Of a DNA stretch of 64,000 nucleotides, positions 12,701 to 21,606 are shown in pieces. The DNA lies in assembly GCF_963855985.1 (NCBI RefSeq), contig NC_087098.1, positions 11,490,501 to 11,554,500 on the forward strand. The letters are read 5' to 3'. Positions within the stretch are counted from its first letter, which is position 1. Every line of letters starts with the position of its first letter. This DNA comes from Ostrinia nubilalis (lineage: Eukaryota > Arthropoda > Insecta > Lepidoptera > Crambidae). The translations under genes and the position numbers were made by a program. Under the pieces are notes generated by a model. It saw only the letters and a program-made list of their open reading frames with translations. It had not been told where the DNA came from and did not search any database.

Positions 12701-15700
12701 CGTCATGTCAATTTGTATGGAAACGTGATAATCGCCTAATTAATACTCAGGTTGTCTGAAATATTAACCTAAAGTTGTTTATAGCCACTCGCTGTATGCA
12801 TTTGAGCCTCTGGCACACTACTATGCGAGTTCTGCGTTACGTTTCGAAATGTTAACAGCCATTTTTTAATTTAAAGCTACTTTTAAATTAAAATTAAATC
12901 CTGTTGTCTTATCATATGATATTACACATACACATTTAATTGTATGGAAACGTTATATGGCGCCATATTATAAACTCGAGCTGTGCATCACAGGCTTTAC
13001 CGCTAGATATCAGATTACCAGCTAATTACGTTCGTATTAACAAACTGGACTCATAATTTTGATCGCAGGTATATCGGTTAATTGAATTAAAATGATACTA
13101 CGAAGAGATCATTATTTGTGTATTTTGTGATACTTAAAGAAGATCACGAGAAGAACACAACTTGTCTCACAGATGGAGAAGCTTAGTGACAATGGTATGC
13201 TACGTTAAAAGAAAATGCAGTCAAATAAAGACTAACCCCCTTACTAATAAAAAGTTACACAGTTGTTGAACACTGTTTTAAAATGACATTTCCATACTGA
13301 ACGTCACTTTAAAACACTGTTCAACGAGCGTGTAAGTTTTATTAGTAAGGGGGTAAATACCGTGCTATGTCGCTAAATTCGCAGATGAGATATTAATTAG
13401 TAAACTAGTCGTAACGTGAGTGTAGAGAGATATTACACAAATTATAATTATACGAAACGAATTCTAGATCCGTTTATTAATAGCCATAATTATGTTTGAC
13501 ACGCTCGCGTGACGGTATTTAAAGCGGCAATTTACTACAAAACGTGTTTTAACAATACCAGGTGCGTTAGAGAGGAAACTGGTTACGGTAAGAAGTAGTT
13601 ATCTATTTGATATGTATTATGTATATTAAAGACGAGTCACATTATTTTCATAGACGTCTCACTTATAATCTACATAATTATGTTAAACTTCTGTTCTGTT
13701 ATAGTGTATGTATAAAATCGCTGGCTTTATTATTGCTCAATCTCATGTTAAACTAAGGTGTTTAGCAATTATATTATTATTCTTCTTCTAATTTTTTGGT
13801 TACTTCATTTTTAGGCAAGCCGCCAATGACAACAATTTCAATAATATCTTTTTGTTTCTAAATGAATACTCACAACGTTAGCGGGCAACACTGCAAGCGT
13901 AGCCGGCACGACCTGTGTTGCCAGCTGCAGCGGTTGCCACCCGCTGATCGTTCTAGCGGTGTTGCCATTCTTCCACACTGTCACCCCGACCAAGCTGCTA
14001 TAGTGGCCCATGTAGCGTACTGGCGTTGAAACCACGTTCCCTGGCATTGGTTCCGACATCGGCCACAAAAACTGCGATGATTTAACCGTTTCTGCAAAAC
14101 AAATATCGGAAATAAAAGATCCGTATCGAAAATAAGGGATTAGGAATTTACTTAGTATGTTATACCACCTAACGACTGCAACTTCATACACTAACATCAG
14201 GTAAGACGATGATAATGAATAATTATGAGAATTTGAACAAAATTCATGATACGAGTTCAAATTAATACTATACTAATGCACATAGTTTGTAAAACAATTA
14301 GAAATACTTCGTAAAAAAGAAATCTAATCAAGTAATCGTAATTAATCATTTTTTCAACATAACAATGGACGCGAAAAAACTAGCGCATACTTTTTCATTT
14401 AGCTTTAACATGTCATTTGTAATTGCGCATTTTTACCCTCATTTTTCAAGCAAAATTGTACTGTAAAAGTGAATAAATTGTGTATAATTTACCATAACTG
14501 CCAGGTATGTAAACGTAGCCGTAGTTCTTCAATATTTGCACACAAGTGTTCGCGAGGAATGCACCCAACAACAGAACGGCGAAGGTGAAGGCCACGATGC
14601 ACGCGCTCTCCTTTTGCAGCATAGAACTAGTCTTGTTCTTGGCATTTTTGTGCGATGTTAACTGCATTATACACGCTCCTAATAACCCCCAAGTTAAGAA
14701 TATCTCTTGAGCCGCCGCTGCCCAACTCTGTAAAATTTGAACCGTAAAGTCAAACAGAAAACGTTCAATTTTCCTTAAAAACATGTGTTCGAAATACTTA
14801 CGTTACTGTTGATAAAGAATTCACTCCACTCGGTCTCAGAGAAAATATTTGTCACAGTATCGTACGGAATGAGCGTAAGTAATTTCGTGCATAACACAAG
14901 CGTGCCGCATATGGGCAAAAATATCAGCATGTAAACAGCCTGAAACAATTCAAGGTAATGTAATAAATAAAACATAATATGCGATCTTACATTACGGTAC
15001 GATTTACGTAGTACTTATAATATATTATGACATGTTTACGTGAGTACGGATAATAAATTATTAAATTAAATCAATAATATAATCTTTGTTAACAATTGAA
15101 AATCAATTCAACCGTTTAATGTCGATTGCGCGATTCTTGATCACAAATTATACTCAAGCTGTAATTTTTCGTTGATTACGATGCCACAGAACAGACAGAT
15201 ACATGTGTGAAACATGTTTCATAAAGAATTTATTTTTCCATCCAGGGTAAAAAAAGTGAAAGAGAACAAAAACCACTTCATTAGACTTTGTTCGTTTAGT
15301 TAGACAATAAGTAACTAATGAATTGTTTATACTACACTAACAACTGCAATATACACAGCATTTACCTTTCCATATGACCGCAACCCTTTGCTGAGCGAGA
15401 CGAATACAATCATCCACACTACAGCTAAATTGAATGCGACTTGAAACTTTATTGAGCCGAAATTCGAGGTATTGGACCCGATGTTTCTTTGTAGCACCTC
15501 CCCTTGGAAATACTGCGGCAAAGACTCCTGTATCTTGAATGTGCCGTTTTTTGTGCCAGGCTCTGTAATTGTACGAGGAATCAATCAGTAAACTTGCATC
15601 TGTATCTGGGTCGGCAAAAAGTAATTGTTTAGATGGAACGACCTTCACGACTACACTTCCGTTAATCAAGTTTGATATCGACATTTTTTCATCAATAGAC

Positions 15701-17404
15701 ACGGACGGAAGTTGAATAATTAATGCACTCACCTTCTAAACTGTAATCGTGTGGGAGTGCCCATTTGTATTTGTCATCTGACGTAATAAAAGAGTCTCTG
15801 AAGTACACGAATATCCACGACAGTCCTATTATGCTATAGACGCCCAATACTGCTTGTATGATGAGCAATGACACCCCAACTCCTTGAAATATGGGCGATA
15901 TTCTCCACATATCCACAGGGCCCGACTCTAGTACTTGGCCCAAACATAAGTATAATGTGAATAGTGGTATGCCAATCAATAATGATAATACAAAAAACTG
16001 TATTATAAAGCTCGCTGAAAAAGACGATCAATATTATTTAGAGTAAAACAAAAATAATTTTATCAAGTGCATACTTTTATCACTTATTCTTACCTCCGAA
16101 ATGAACACTGAGAATGGCAAACCTTGAAATATTAAATATGCCTACAGTGCAGCTAAGACATGCCAGCATAGCGCTCATGCTGTGAGGCCACACTCCAAAA
16201 GGAGGTTCATCAGTCTCATCAATTCTGTAAAAGTTAGTAAATGTTAATTAATTTTAAGGAGAATCTTTATTACTCATTATACCTACTTCGTGCGTTATGA
16301 TTCATAGGGCAATTTAATCGCAATTTTAGTGACACCAAATGACGCAAGCATCAAAAATTTCCTAAGGTGACTTTACCTCTCATCATTCAGACCAGCAGCA
16401 AGATGATTTGACGACGGAATAGCGGCCAATGAATCTATCGAGGAGCTAGATGTGCTAGTGCTCCTGGCCGTGCTTCGAGCCGTATTGCGGCCGGTCCAGT
16501 CCCCCGTGGTGACGTCACTCTCTCCCGGCGACGGCAGCGAAAGAGTCCTGTTCATCAGCAGCGCCCTTCGACCCACGATCAAAGGGCCCGAGCTCCCATC
16601 AGCGCTCAAGTTAGCGGCCGTCACTTGCAACTGTATAGGTGCGCTAGTCGGCCGCACATTCACATGATGCTCCAAAAACAAAATAACTGGCAGTGTCAAC
16701 GGCTCGCACGACTCCTGCGCCGAGATCGCAGGCAAAACTATTGGATCCAATCTTCTCATGGAATTACGCACATTATTATTTGCTGCACTAGTTCTTTCCA
16801 ATGACGACACCAAAGCTTGCCTGTTACTACCAGACAACTCTGAGAAGCTTTTGGACCTACCAAAACTGGTGAAGCTTGGTCTTTCATTGGTACTTTGTGT
16901 AAAATCTAGATCTTCTAACAGAGGGGCTGAAGGAGTGAGACCATGCTGTGCTACTACGACTTGGGTATTGTCTTCTATAGAGCTCTGCCCCTCGGAGACA
17001 TCCGACAGTTCTTCTTGATTACCAATAACCTCTTTGATTTTGCAAATCAGATCTTCCTCATCACTATCAAATGATTTGGTGCCATCATCCAGACAAGCCA
17101 GTAAAGATTTATCCAGGACTTCATCCAAATCGTTTAAAATATCCATAAATTGGCACAGAGCTGTTGCTTGAAACTCCTCATCATTGATGTCACTGGTTGT
17201 TTGTGAAGAAAAGTTTGAATCGGATTTGTAGCATTCAGGTATTGTTTTCTGCAAGTCTTCTTTGAGGTCCTCATCATCTGAGGTTTTGTCTAGGTCGTCA
17301 CTGCTATCGTTACTCTCGAAAATGCTGCTAGAAGCATCACTGTCTGCGCTGCTCCCTGGTAGATTTTCTCTTTGCTCATACCTACCGTCATTTACTACTT
17401 CCAT
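3713..17404 (-). CDS. blot: SLC6-family (Na+/Cl- neurotransmitter symporter-like) transporter, bloated tubules-like; 3' end outside window
   Basis: Coding exons on the minus strand: 17404-16377, 16224-16094, 16014-15733, 15562-15366, 14939-14802, 14727-14493, 14091-13874, 11508-11314, 10872-10648, 8756-8689, 8568-8442, 3900-3713. All have GT-AG ends and compatible phases, giving 1010 codons plus 2 nt; exon 12 ends in a donor, so the C-terminus lies off the left edge. The start is the ATG at 17404: the 5'UTR exon carries an in-frame stop and no ATG follows it. The first about 345 residues are a Ser/Asp/Glu-rich cytoplasmic region. The SLC6 core follows: TM1 with FNISRFAIL, then LGQVLESGP, WRISPIFQGVG, the TM4 lead-in SKGLRSYGK, and TM12 with WRYMNKGPPDILE. 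The canonical SLC6 TM1 signature NVWRFP is absent, as expected of an atypical member. The tail (RIQNLYRPRMG, then a Pro-rich stretch and Arg-rich end) follows TM12 directly. Family assignment is strong; orthology to Drosophila blot is from memory of that protein and less certain. Confidence 0.88.
3975..4300 (+). mobile_element. MITE family A, copy 1
   Basis: A roughly 325-bp non-coding element. Its ends are imperfect terminal inverted repeats: CAATAGG-GTTTCCT at the left and AGGAAAC-CCTATTG at the right. Internal landmarks are TTAGTCCGTCAGTTA near the left and TGACGGACTAA near the right. Further copies lie at 11655-11964 and, inverted, at 30016-30340, with a fragment at 35266. Copy 2 has the cleanest ends. 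It lies in intron 11 of the SLC6-like gene. Confidence 0.75.
4321..4481. mobile_element. Foldback MITE family B, copy 1
   Basis: A hairpin-forming element: the left arm GGACCGGTTTCCACC with GCGGAGAAGTG pairs with CACTTCTCCGCTC and GGTGGAAACCGGGCC at the right. A second full copy is at 42446-42625; partial copies are at about 36554-36620 and 39918-39968. No coding capacity is present. Confidence 0.75.
4482..5640. other. AT-rich intronic DNA without recognised features
   Basis: Part of SLC6-like intron 11. It has many short repeats of the TTCATAAT/ATTTGTTTTCATA kind around 4950-5140 and a short ATCGAT-rich stretch at 5340-5560. I see no gene, long inverted repeat or transposon protein fragment. 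Confidence 0.5.
5640..6600 (+). pseudogene. Possible decayed spliced transcript or retro-fragment nested in SLC6 intron 11
   Basis: On the plus strand there are splice-like signals: a CAGCTG|GTAAGT donor at 6065/6066, an acceptor before 6173 after a T-tract, a GTCAA|GTAAGT donor at 6402/6403, and an acceptor before 6593 (TTTGTTTCAG). The putative first exon holds short overlapping reading frames (for example one containing SDIEPCLNADHGLRMDSDP ending near 5953), and the second encodes a Cys-rich stretch (SSVCCHSCW). No single frame stays open across the junctions. I do not recognise the family; it could equally be a transposon 5' fragment belonging with the LINE piece immediately downstream. 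Confidence 0.2.
6861..7330 (+). mobile_element. 3' end of a non-LTR retrotransposon (LINE) with ORF2 C-terminus
   Basis: After an (AAT)n run at 6838-6855 an open frame continues to the stop at 7182-7184. Its residues include VDITIPHDENLVKAEKEK, LAHEVTAMWDVDST and TARIVRRFLSL, a C-terminal motif I associate with insect LINE reverse-transcriptase polyproteins (from memory; clade not assigned). An AT-rich 3'UTR follows. The reverse transcriptase domain itself is absent, so this is a 5'-truncated, dead copy. Confidence 0.7.
7768..7880. repeat. GC-rich hairpin (inverted repeat)
   Basis: The left arm GCAGCCCTCGCCCGC followed by TAACGAGGCTCAGGC is mirrored by GCCTGAGCCTCGTTA and GGGCGGGAGGGCTGC at the right. 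The arms are about 36 nt, with a loop of about 40 nt. It is strikingly GC-rich compared with its flanks and resembles a small foldback element. The reading frame at 7715-7996 passing through it has no protein-like character. Confidence 0.6.
7990..8290. repeat. Degenerate low-complexity repeat (TTATGA/AACAACATTA motifs)
   Basis: Short related words such as AACAACATTAT, AATGTTATGA, AAAATTATGA and TAACTGTTATGA recur at irregular spacing across about 300 bp of AT-rich DNA in SLC6 intron 11. No coding potential. Confidence 0.35.
8816..8885 (-). repeat. Degenerate outlying copy of the SLC6 exon 9 repeat unit
   Basis: AGTATAGC-CCGCGACCACGACGT-TGGCGAGTAGCGCG matches the exon-derived part of the exon 9 array units at 9.2-10.7 kb. 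It is separated from the main array by a LINE tail, which suggests that a LINE insertion split the left end of the array. Confidence 0.6.
8950..9105 (-). mobile_element. Truncated 3' tail of an RTE-like LINE (minus orientation)
   Basis: A (CATCAT)n tail is followed by TTTCAGCCACAGGAC and CTCCCCCAATGACTTCC. Read on the minus strand this matches the C-terminal coding end seen more fully at 25200-25594 (WTDDL, AGR-WMQA and GEAYVQQWTS-like words). It is one of seven such 5'-truncated copies in the window, inserted next to the exon 9 repeat array in SLC6 intron 9. Confidence 0.7.
9120..10647 (-). repeat. Tandem array of SLC6 exon 9 3' end plus splice donor (10 extra units)
   Basis: The marker TCCACGTGAAGCTCAGTAGC occurs at 9181, 9327, 9480, 9634, 9780, 9926, 10072, 10226, 10380, 10520 and 10674. 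The spacings are 146, 153, 154, 146, 146, 146, 154, 154, 140 and 154 bp. The last position is the genuine exon (10648-10872). Each unit holds about 115 nt of coding sequence (YSPDVVVAALYSSRNRLSA, then the TM segment ending VLLC), the donor GTGAGT (or GTAAGT) and about 30-38 nt of intron. Two spacer variants (ACATCTGGCGG and ACAACCACAAGT) alternate. No copy has the exon's acceptor or 5' half. Long minus-strand reading frames through the array are artefacts of repeated coding DNA. Confidence 0.92.
11100..11260. repeat. Small duplicated motif in SLC6 intron 8
   Basis: CGCTGTAATGG-CGGTT followed by a TCCTCC word occurs twice (about 11128 and 11190), each preceded by TATCATTA(C/T)AA. TGTAATGTAACATTATA at about 11009 and TATGTAACGTTACA near 11235 form a weak inverted pair, so this may be a decayed MITE. 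Confidence 0.35.
11655..11964 (+). mobile_element. MITE family A, copy 2
   Basis: The best-preserved ends of the family: GTACAATAGGGATGTTTTC at the left and ACTAGCCTATTGTAC at the right, within palindromic ATGTACAATAGG / CCTATTGTACAT flanks. The interior matches the copy at 3975-4300. It lies in intron 7 of the SLC6-like gene (11509-13873). Confidence 0.8.
12279..12482. mobile_element. Long-TIR hairpin MITE in SLC6 intron 7
   Basis: The left end TTAAGGCGATTATCACACTG then CACCGCGCTCCGCCGCGG is mirrored at the right by CCGCGGCGGAGCGCGGTG then CAGTGTGATAATCGCCTAA. The terminal inverted repeats are nearly perfect and about 37 nt long, around a roughly 130-nt core. Non-coding. Confidence 0.85.
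12468..12952. repeat. 257-bp direct tandem duplication
   Basis: GTGATAATCGCCTAATTAAT begins at 12468 and again at 12725. The following roughly 225 bp (CTCAGGTTGTCTGAAATATT onward) are nearly identical in both copies, with a small internal deletion in the second. The duplicated unit starts inside the right end of the MITE at 12279-12482, so it arose after that insertion. Confidence 0.85.
13236..13353. mobile_element. Short hairpin MITE
   Basis: CCCCCTTACTAATAAAA at the left pairs with TTTTATTAGTAAGGGGG at the right, and GTTGAACACTGTTTTAAA pairs with TTTAAAACACTGTTCAAC. This is a 118-bp foldback with a loop of about 25 nt. Non-coding, in SLC6 intron 7. Confidence 0.8.
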
Positions 17405-18813
17405 TTTTATTGCATGACCTAAGTCATAGCCAGCTCTTTTTGGAGATAACCCTGCAACAATGGGATCCCAGATCACTCACAAACTATTCTCCACAACTAT
17501 TATAACACACTTGTTTATTGTTGACACTGATGGAATACATACAAAAATATTTTTTTGTTACAATTTTCCACAGCTTGTTCATACTAATGGGCAACTCAAA
17601 ACCGTATGCTTACATATGAATTGTCTCACTAATAAGGCTAATTACAGCAACACCCGTGAATGACGGACAAATATTAACATGGTAATGCAAACTTCATGGT
17701 AAACATGAGTAACTGAATGATTTGTTGCTTAAAACAGATATGAATCTTACTCACCCATAACTAAAGATTAATATTGTATGACAAAATGATTTCACAGCAT
17801 AAACTGTACTAACACAGAGATTAATGAAAGACGACAAAAGTTAAAAAATATTATATCACATCACACTGTAGGTATGTAAATCCATTGATGTCCTTACTTA
17901 GTGTTAAAAAAGTATAAACAATAAATTATAGGACAATCAACATATCAGTGGTAACAATTAAAATAGTGCTTTCAATGCTTCTGTAAAAAAGACCGTCTTT
18001 AATATTAATTCATTTAGCTCTTAAGTATTTTGAATTTTATCAATGTATGTTTGTACAGGCAGTATAATATGTAAGTAGACCACATTTTAACAATTAAATT
18101 TTCATGTAAAAGGTTTAGTTTTCGAAATTGAATTGAATCATTTCAAATAAATGACTCACCTCAGTTATGTGTGGTCAAGATTTCATTGTCAATTTAATCA
18201 GAATTCAGTCAATTAAGTATCAATTAGGTAATTTCTTATCAATCAATCAAGATAGGGCACAGATGCAACAAGTGCAATATAAATAAATACCTCGAAATGT
18301 TGCTGATAACCCCAAGATAAATGATAATATTATCTTTTATTACATCATCAGATTTCATAAAATATATTTTGCCATAAAAGAAAAATTGCTACCTACATTA
18401 TTTAATCATGAATCTTTCCAAAAATGTTTCAAGGAAAAACCACTTCAAACATCTTCTAAAGTCTCTGACATAAAGATCATAAGCATTATTAGAAATACAT
18501 TGAAACTATCTAATTATTTTATTTTTTTTGAAATTATTAAGTTACAGCATGTTTATAAATCTATAACTAAAAAAGTAAATGTTTTATAAATTGTTTTACT
18601 TTCACAACTCAAAATAATAATTCATATTCATTCATAACCAAATCATTTTAGACTACCAATCTTTTTAAGTTTTAAAAACATGTTACAATAAACAATCACT
18701 TTTGAAGATACCTCCTGAGTGTTTATTATAACAGTTTTTTCTTTAGATTCGATTAATTATGCATGTTTAATGAAGAAATTTTAAAAAAATAAAACGTTTT
18801 TAATAAGACTTAC

Positions 18814-18940
18814 CTGATTTCCTGGCTTTTTCTAAGAAAAGCTAATGAATGTGAAATTAACGAAGACACACTCAAACTTAATTCACTTGACACAAGCACA
18901 TCATTCCACGATAAAATGTTAACAAATCGACTTTTGTCGA
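18814..18940 (-). other. Non-coding 5'UTR exon of the SLC6-like gene (5' limit uncertain)
   Basis: On the minus strand a strong donor (CAG|GTAAGT, exon end 18814) lies upstream of the acceptor of the first coding exon (exon start 17451). Read in the frame of the downstream protein, this segment has a TAG and no later ATG, so it is untranslated leader. The 5' limit is a guess; promoter and TSS probably lie in the AT-rich 18.94-19.25 kb stretch, where I saw no clear core element. The intron 17452-18813 is AT-rich and I found no recognisable element in it. Confidence 0.5.
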
Positions 18941-18999
18941 ACAATTAACTATGTGATTCGAATTCATTTGTTTTAAATTGTGATGATGATCGATAAATC

Positions 19000-20299
19000 T
19001 AAACTTAAAACTAAAATCGCGACCTCGGATTGTATGGTCGTCAAAAAATGGTCGTAAAAGTATGTATCATGTTCCTTTGAATCCTAAATAGTCTTTATCA
19101 GTGTCTCAGAAGACTTCAGGTAACTTGCGAAATGTTTAAAGAGACCTCATTTACTGTGATTGTAGAACTTTTATGATGAAAAAGAACAGAACTTTTGACA
19201 TTTTTGAGATTTGACAAGTGACAGCTAGCTACACCTGAAGTATTGCTAGCAACAAAAAATATTTTTAATTTATGTACTCTGGAATTAATAGAACAAAATA
19301 ATTTCTTAATAATTTAGCTTTTGATTAAAATTACTAAAATAGTTATACAAATTGTGTTTGAACTCAATAAATTAGTATAAAATAACATTCCTTTCAATCT
19401 AGTTTGGAAAACGAAACGGTAAAATTCATTGCGACAAGTCAGGCATCCGGGGCACGGGGTGGAAACGCCATAGAGTTTGACAGCTCCATAGAGAGTGAAT
19501 TTTTTTGACAGTTCCGAGAGGAAGTGACTTTTTTTATAGTTGTCCTTTATGCGACAATGGCAATGGTCTTTTGCGTGTCTGGAATCAAGTTAGTAAACAT
19601 TTTCGAATTACAACTTCAACTTTTATTTATAAATTATTTTATTGAATCTATTTGCATTCTATAAATGAAATGTTTATTTAAAAGTATATTAATTCAAAGT
19701 CGTAATTTTCACTTTAATCAATTTAGTTCCGTCTCAAGTCTACAACTGTGACATTATTAAAAAAAAAAACGTCAAAAATTTTCATCGAAAAAACGTGTTT
19801 TTCTTTAAACAAATTTTATCTAAAATCAATAATTTCTCAATCAATATTAATAAGAACTACATGTGCATGGATTGCCAGTTGGATTGATGTTTGTTTTAAG
19901 AAGAAATTTCTCTCAAGTAAGATATCCACTCGAGAAAGGTTATTGCAGCTTGCAGCAACATCATGTTTTATCAAGTATTGAACCACACAAAGGATTAAAT
20001 CTTCATTACAATATCATTCATAACTCCATTTAAATCAATGGAAACTAAATATGGATCGTTTCATGGAGTAACAACATACTTTGGAGTTTGGACCCAAAAT
20101 ACAATACACGTAGGTACATTGCAGGCATAGATTGCAGGACACAGTGAATGATGATACGTGTTTTATACAGTGAATCTAAGTACCTATTTGTTTCAGGTTA
20201 ATATCGAACTTATAAGGTGTTAAGCTGCAATTACAATTAAAGTGCTTGCTATGGAATCACCGGTGCTGATCATTATTGTCAACTGTTACTTAAAATCCA
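19000..20299. other. Intergenic AT-rich DNA between the SLC6-like promoter and the candidate ncRNA
   Basis: No gene recognised. TTTGACAG-containing words recur (GAGTTTGACAGCTCC at 19475, TTTTTTGACAGTTCC at 19501), and GGCACGGGGTGGAAACG at 19452 resembles a stretch near 26410 (CACGGGGTGGAAACTC), hinting at a shared dispersed repeat. A 77-codon open frame at 19748-19981 is AT-driven and not convincing. Confidence 0.35.
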
Positions 20300-21175
20300 G
20301 ATGAACCAACCTTTACTTCCTATTCAAATAAGTTTAGAAGAAACCTATATAAGCAATAAAACCAGACCAAGAATGCTTGATTACAAACGATGAACTCATT
20401 TCATTTGCAAGTTATGCCATGACATAAATGCATTAAATTAGGAAGATTTGTATTAGATGAATATTAACTTCTGTTGATAAGAACATTTGGTAAGTACCTT
20501 TAAAATTTAAAACACCCTCAAAATGATTCTAACACTATCCTCTGACGCTTTTCGACTAGGATCAAATAAAAGTTAATTATTTAATTACAGATTGGTGGAA
20601 TCCAGATTCTGTGAATGTACATGTAATTGATTGACAAGTACACATTTGACAAGGTAAATTAATTTTATTTAACAAAGTAGTGCAAATCTAGAAACAAAAC
20701 AGTAAGATAGGTATGGTAGATAAGACAGATCACTTGTTCATCTGCTGTACTCTTTATAATATTAGTGTAGAATGTAGATGATGTAGGAGATTACAGTCTT
20801 ACGGTGACATGCGCATCTTTTTGCTCTTAATTTACAAATATTTCATATATTTTACAGGTGGTGAGAAACGTGTAGATCTGGCCTGCTTACAGTGGCTATT
20901 GGATTGGACAGAACCAAAGTGAGAGTGAACGTGTGAATTTATGGAGAACATTAAAAACTATTTTACTATAAGTCATAACGCAACTTATTTTGTATGAGTT
21001 ACATACAAATGTCAAGCCGTGAGTACATTATGTAAAAACTAAAACAATGTACCTACTGTAATCACAACAGTAACTGTAATCTTTTAAAATCCAATAGTTT
21101 TAATGCTTATTGATTTTCGTAAACAAAATATTTCATGTTATATTTCATCAATAAAGTTTCATTTGATACTTCAAT
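20300..21175 (+). ncRNA. Candidate spliced non-coding RNA (upstream limit unknown)
   Basis: On the plus strand: a donor TTTG|GTAAGT at 20489/20490, a short exon 20591-20653 (TTAATTACAG acceptor, GACAAG|GTAAAT donor), an acceptor before 20858 (TATTTTACAG), then a terminal exon with AATAAA at 21151-21156. No reading frame of note is open across the exons. It sits between the divergent SLC6-like gene and the thiolase gene. It could also be 5'UTR exons of an unrecognised gene; only splice-signal logic supports it. Confidence 0.3.
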
Positions 21176-21606
21176 AGTTTTATTTTTAACCGCAATACAT
21201 GAAAAGGAACGGATCATAAAAAAGTATGACAGGTATATTTAATCTGTGGGCGGCAGACGCCATATTGTATTCAGCGCCACCTACTGGACAATCTAGCTCG
21301 GTACCAGTTTGTTTATCGTTTAACCAATACTAGGGCCGTTTCCTATCTGTCTTTAGACATACTCTCTAATCTGTGATCCGGGGGTCAAAGTTTGTTTCAA
21401 CAAAACTTGTTTTAGCAACTCAAGTTATCTTCGCCTTTATGTATATTGGAATTAGGGTGTATTTGCAACATTTATCAAGCAATATCTGTAGAGATAATTA
21501 TATGTAAATACATTTTTATTTTTACAAAGATAAAGTATCATTCGCGGCCAGTTGTAATCATTTCATTTTACTTTTAGTTGCTTGTAGACGTTAATAAGCA
21601 TTCAAA

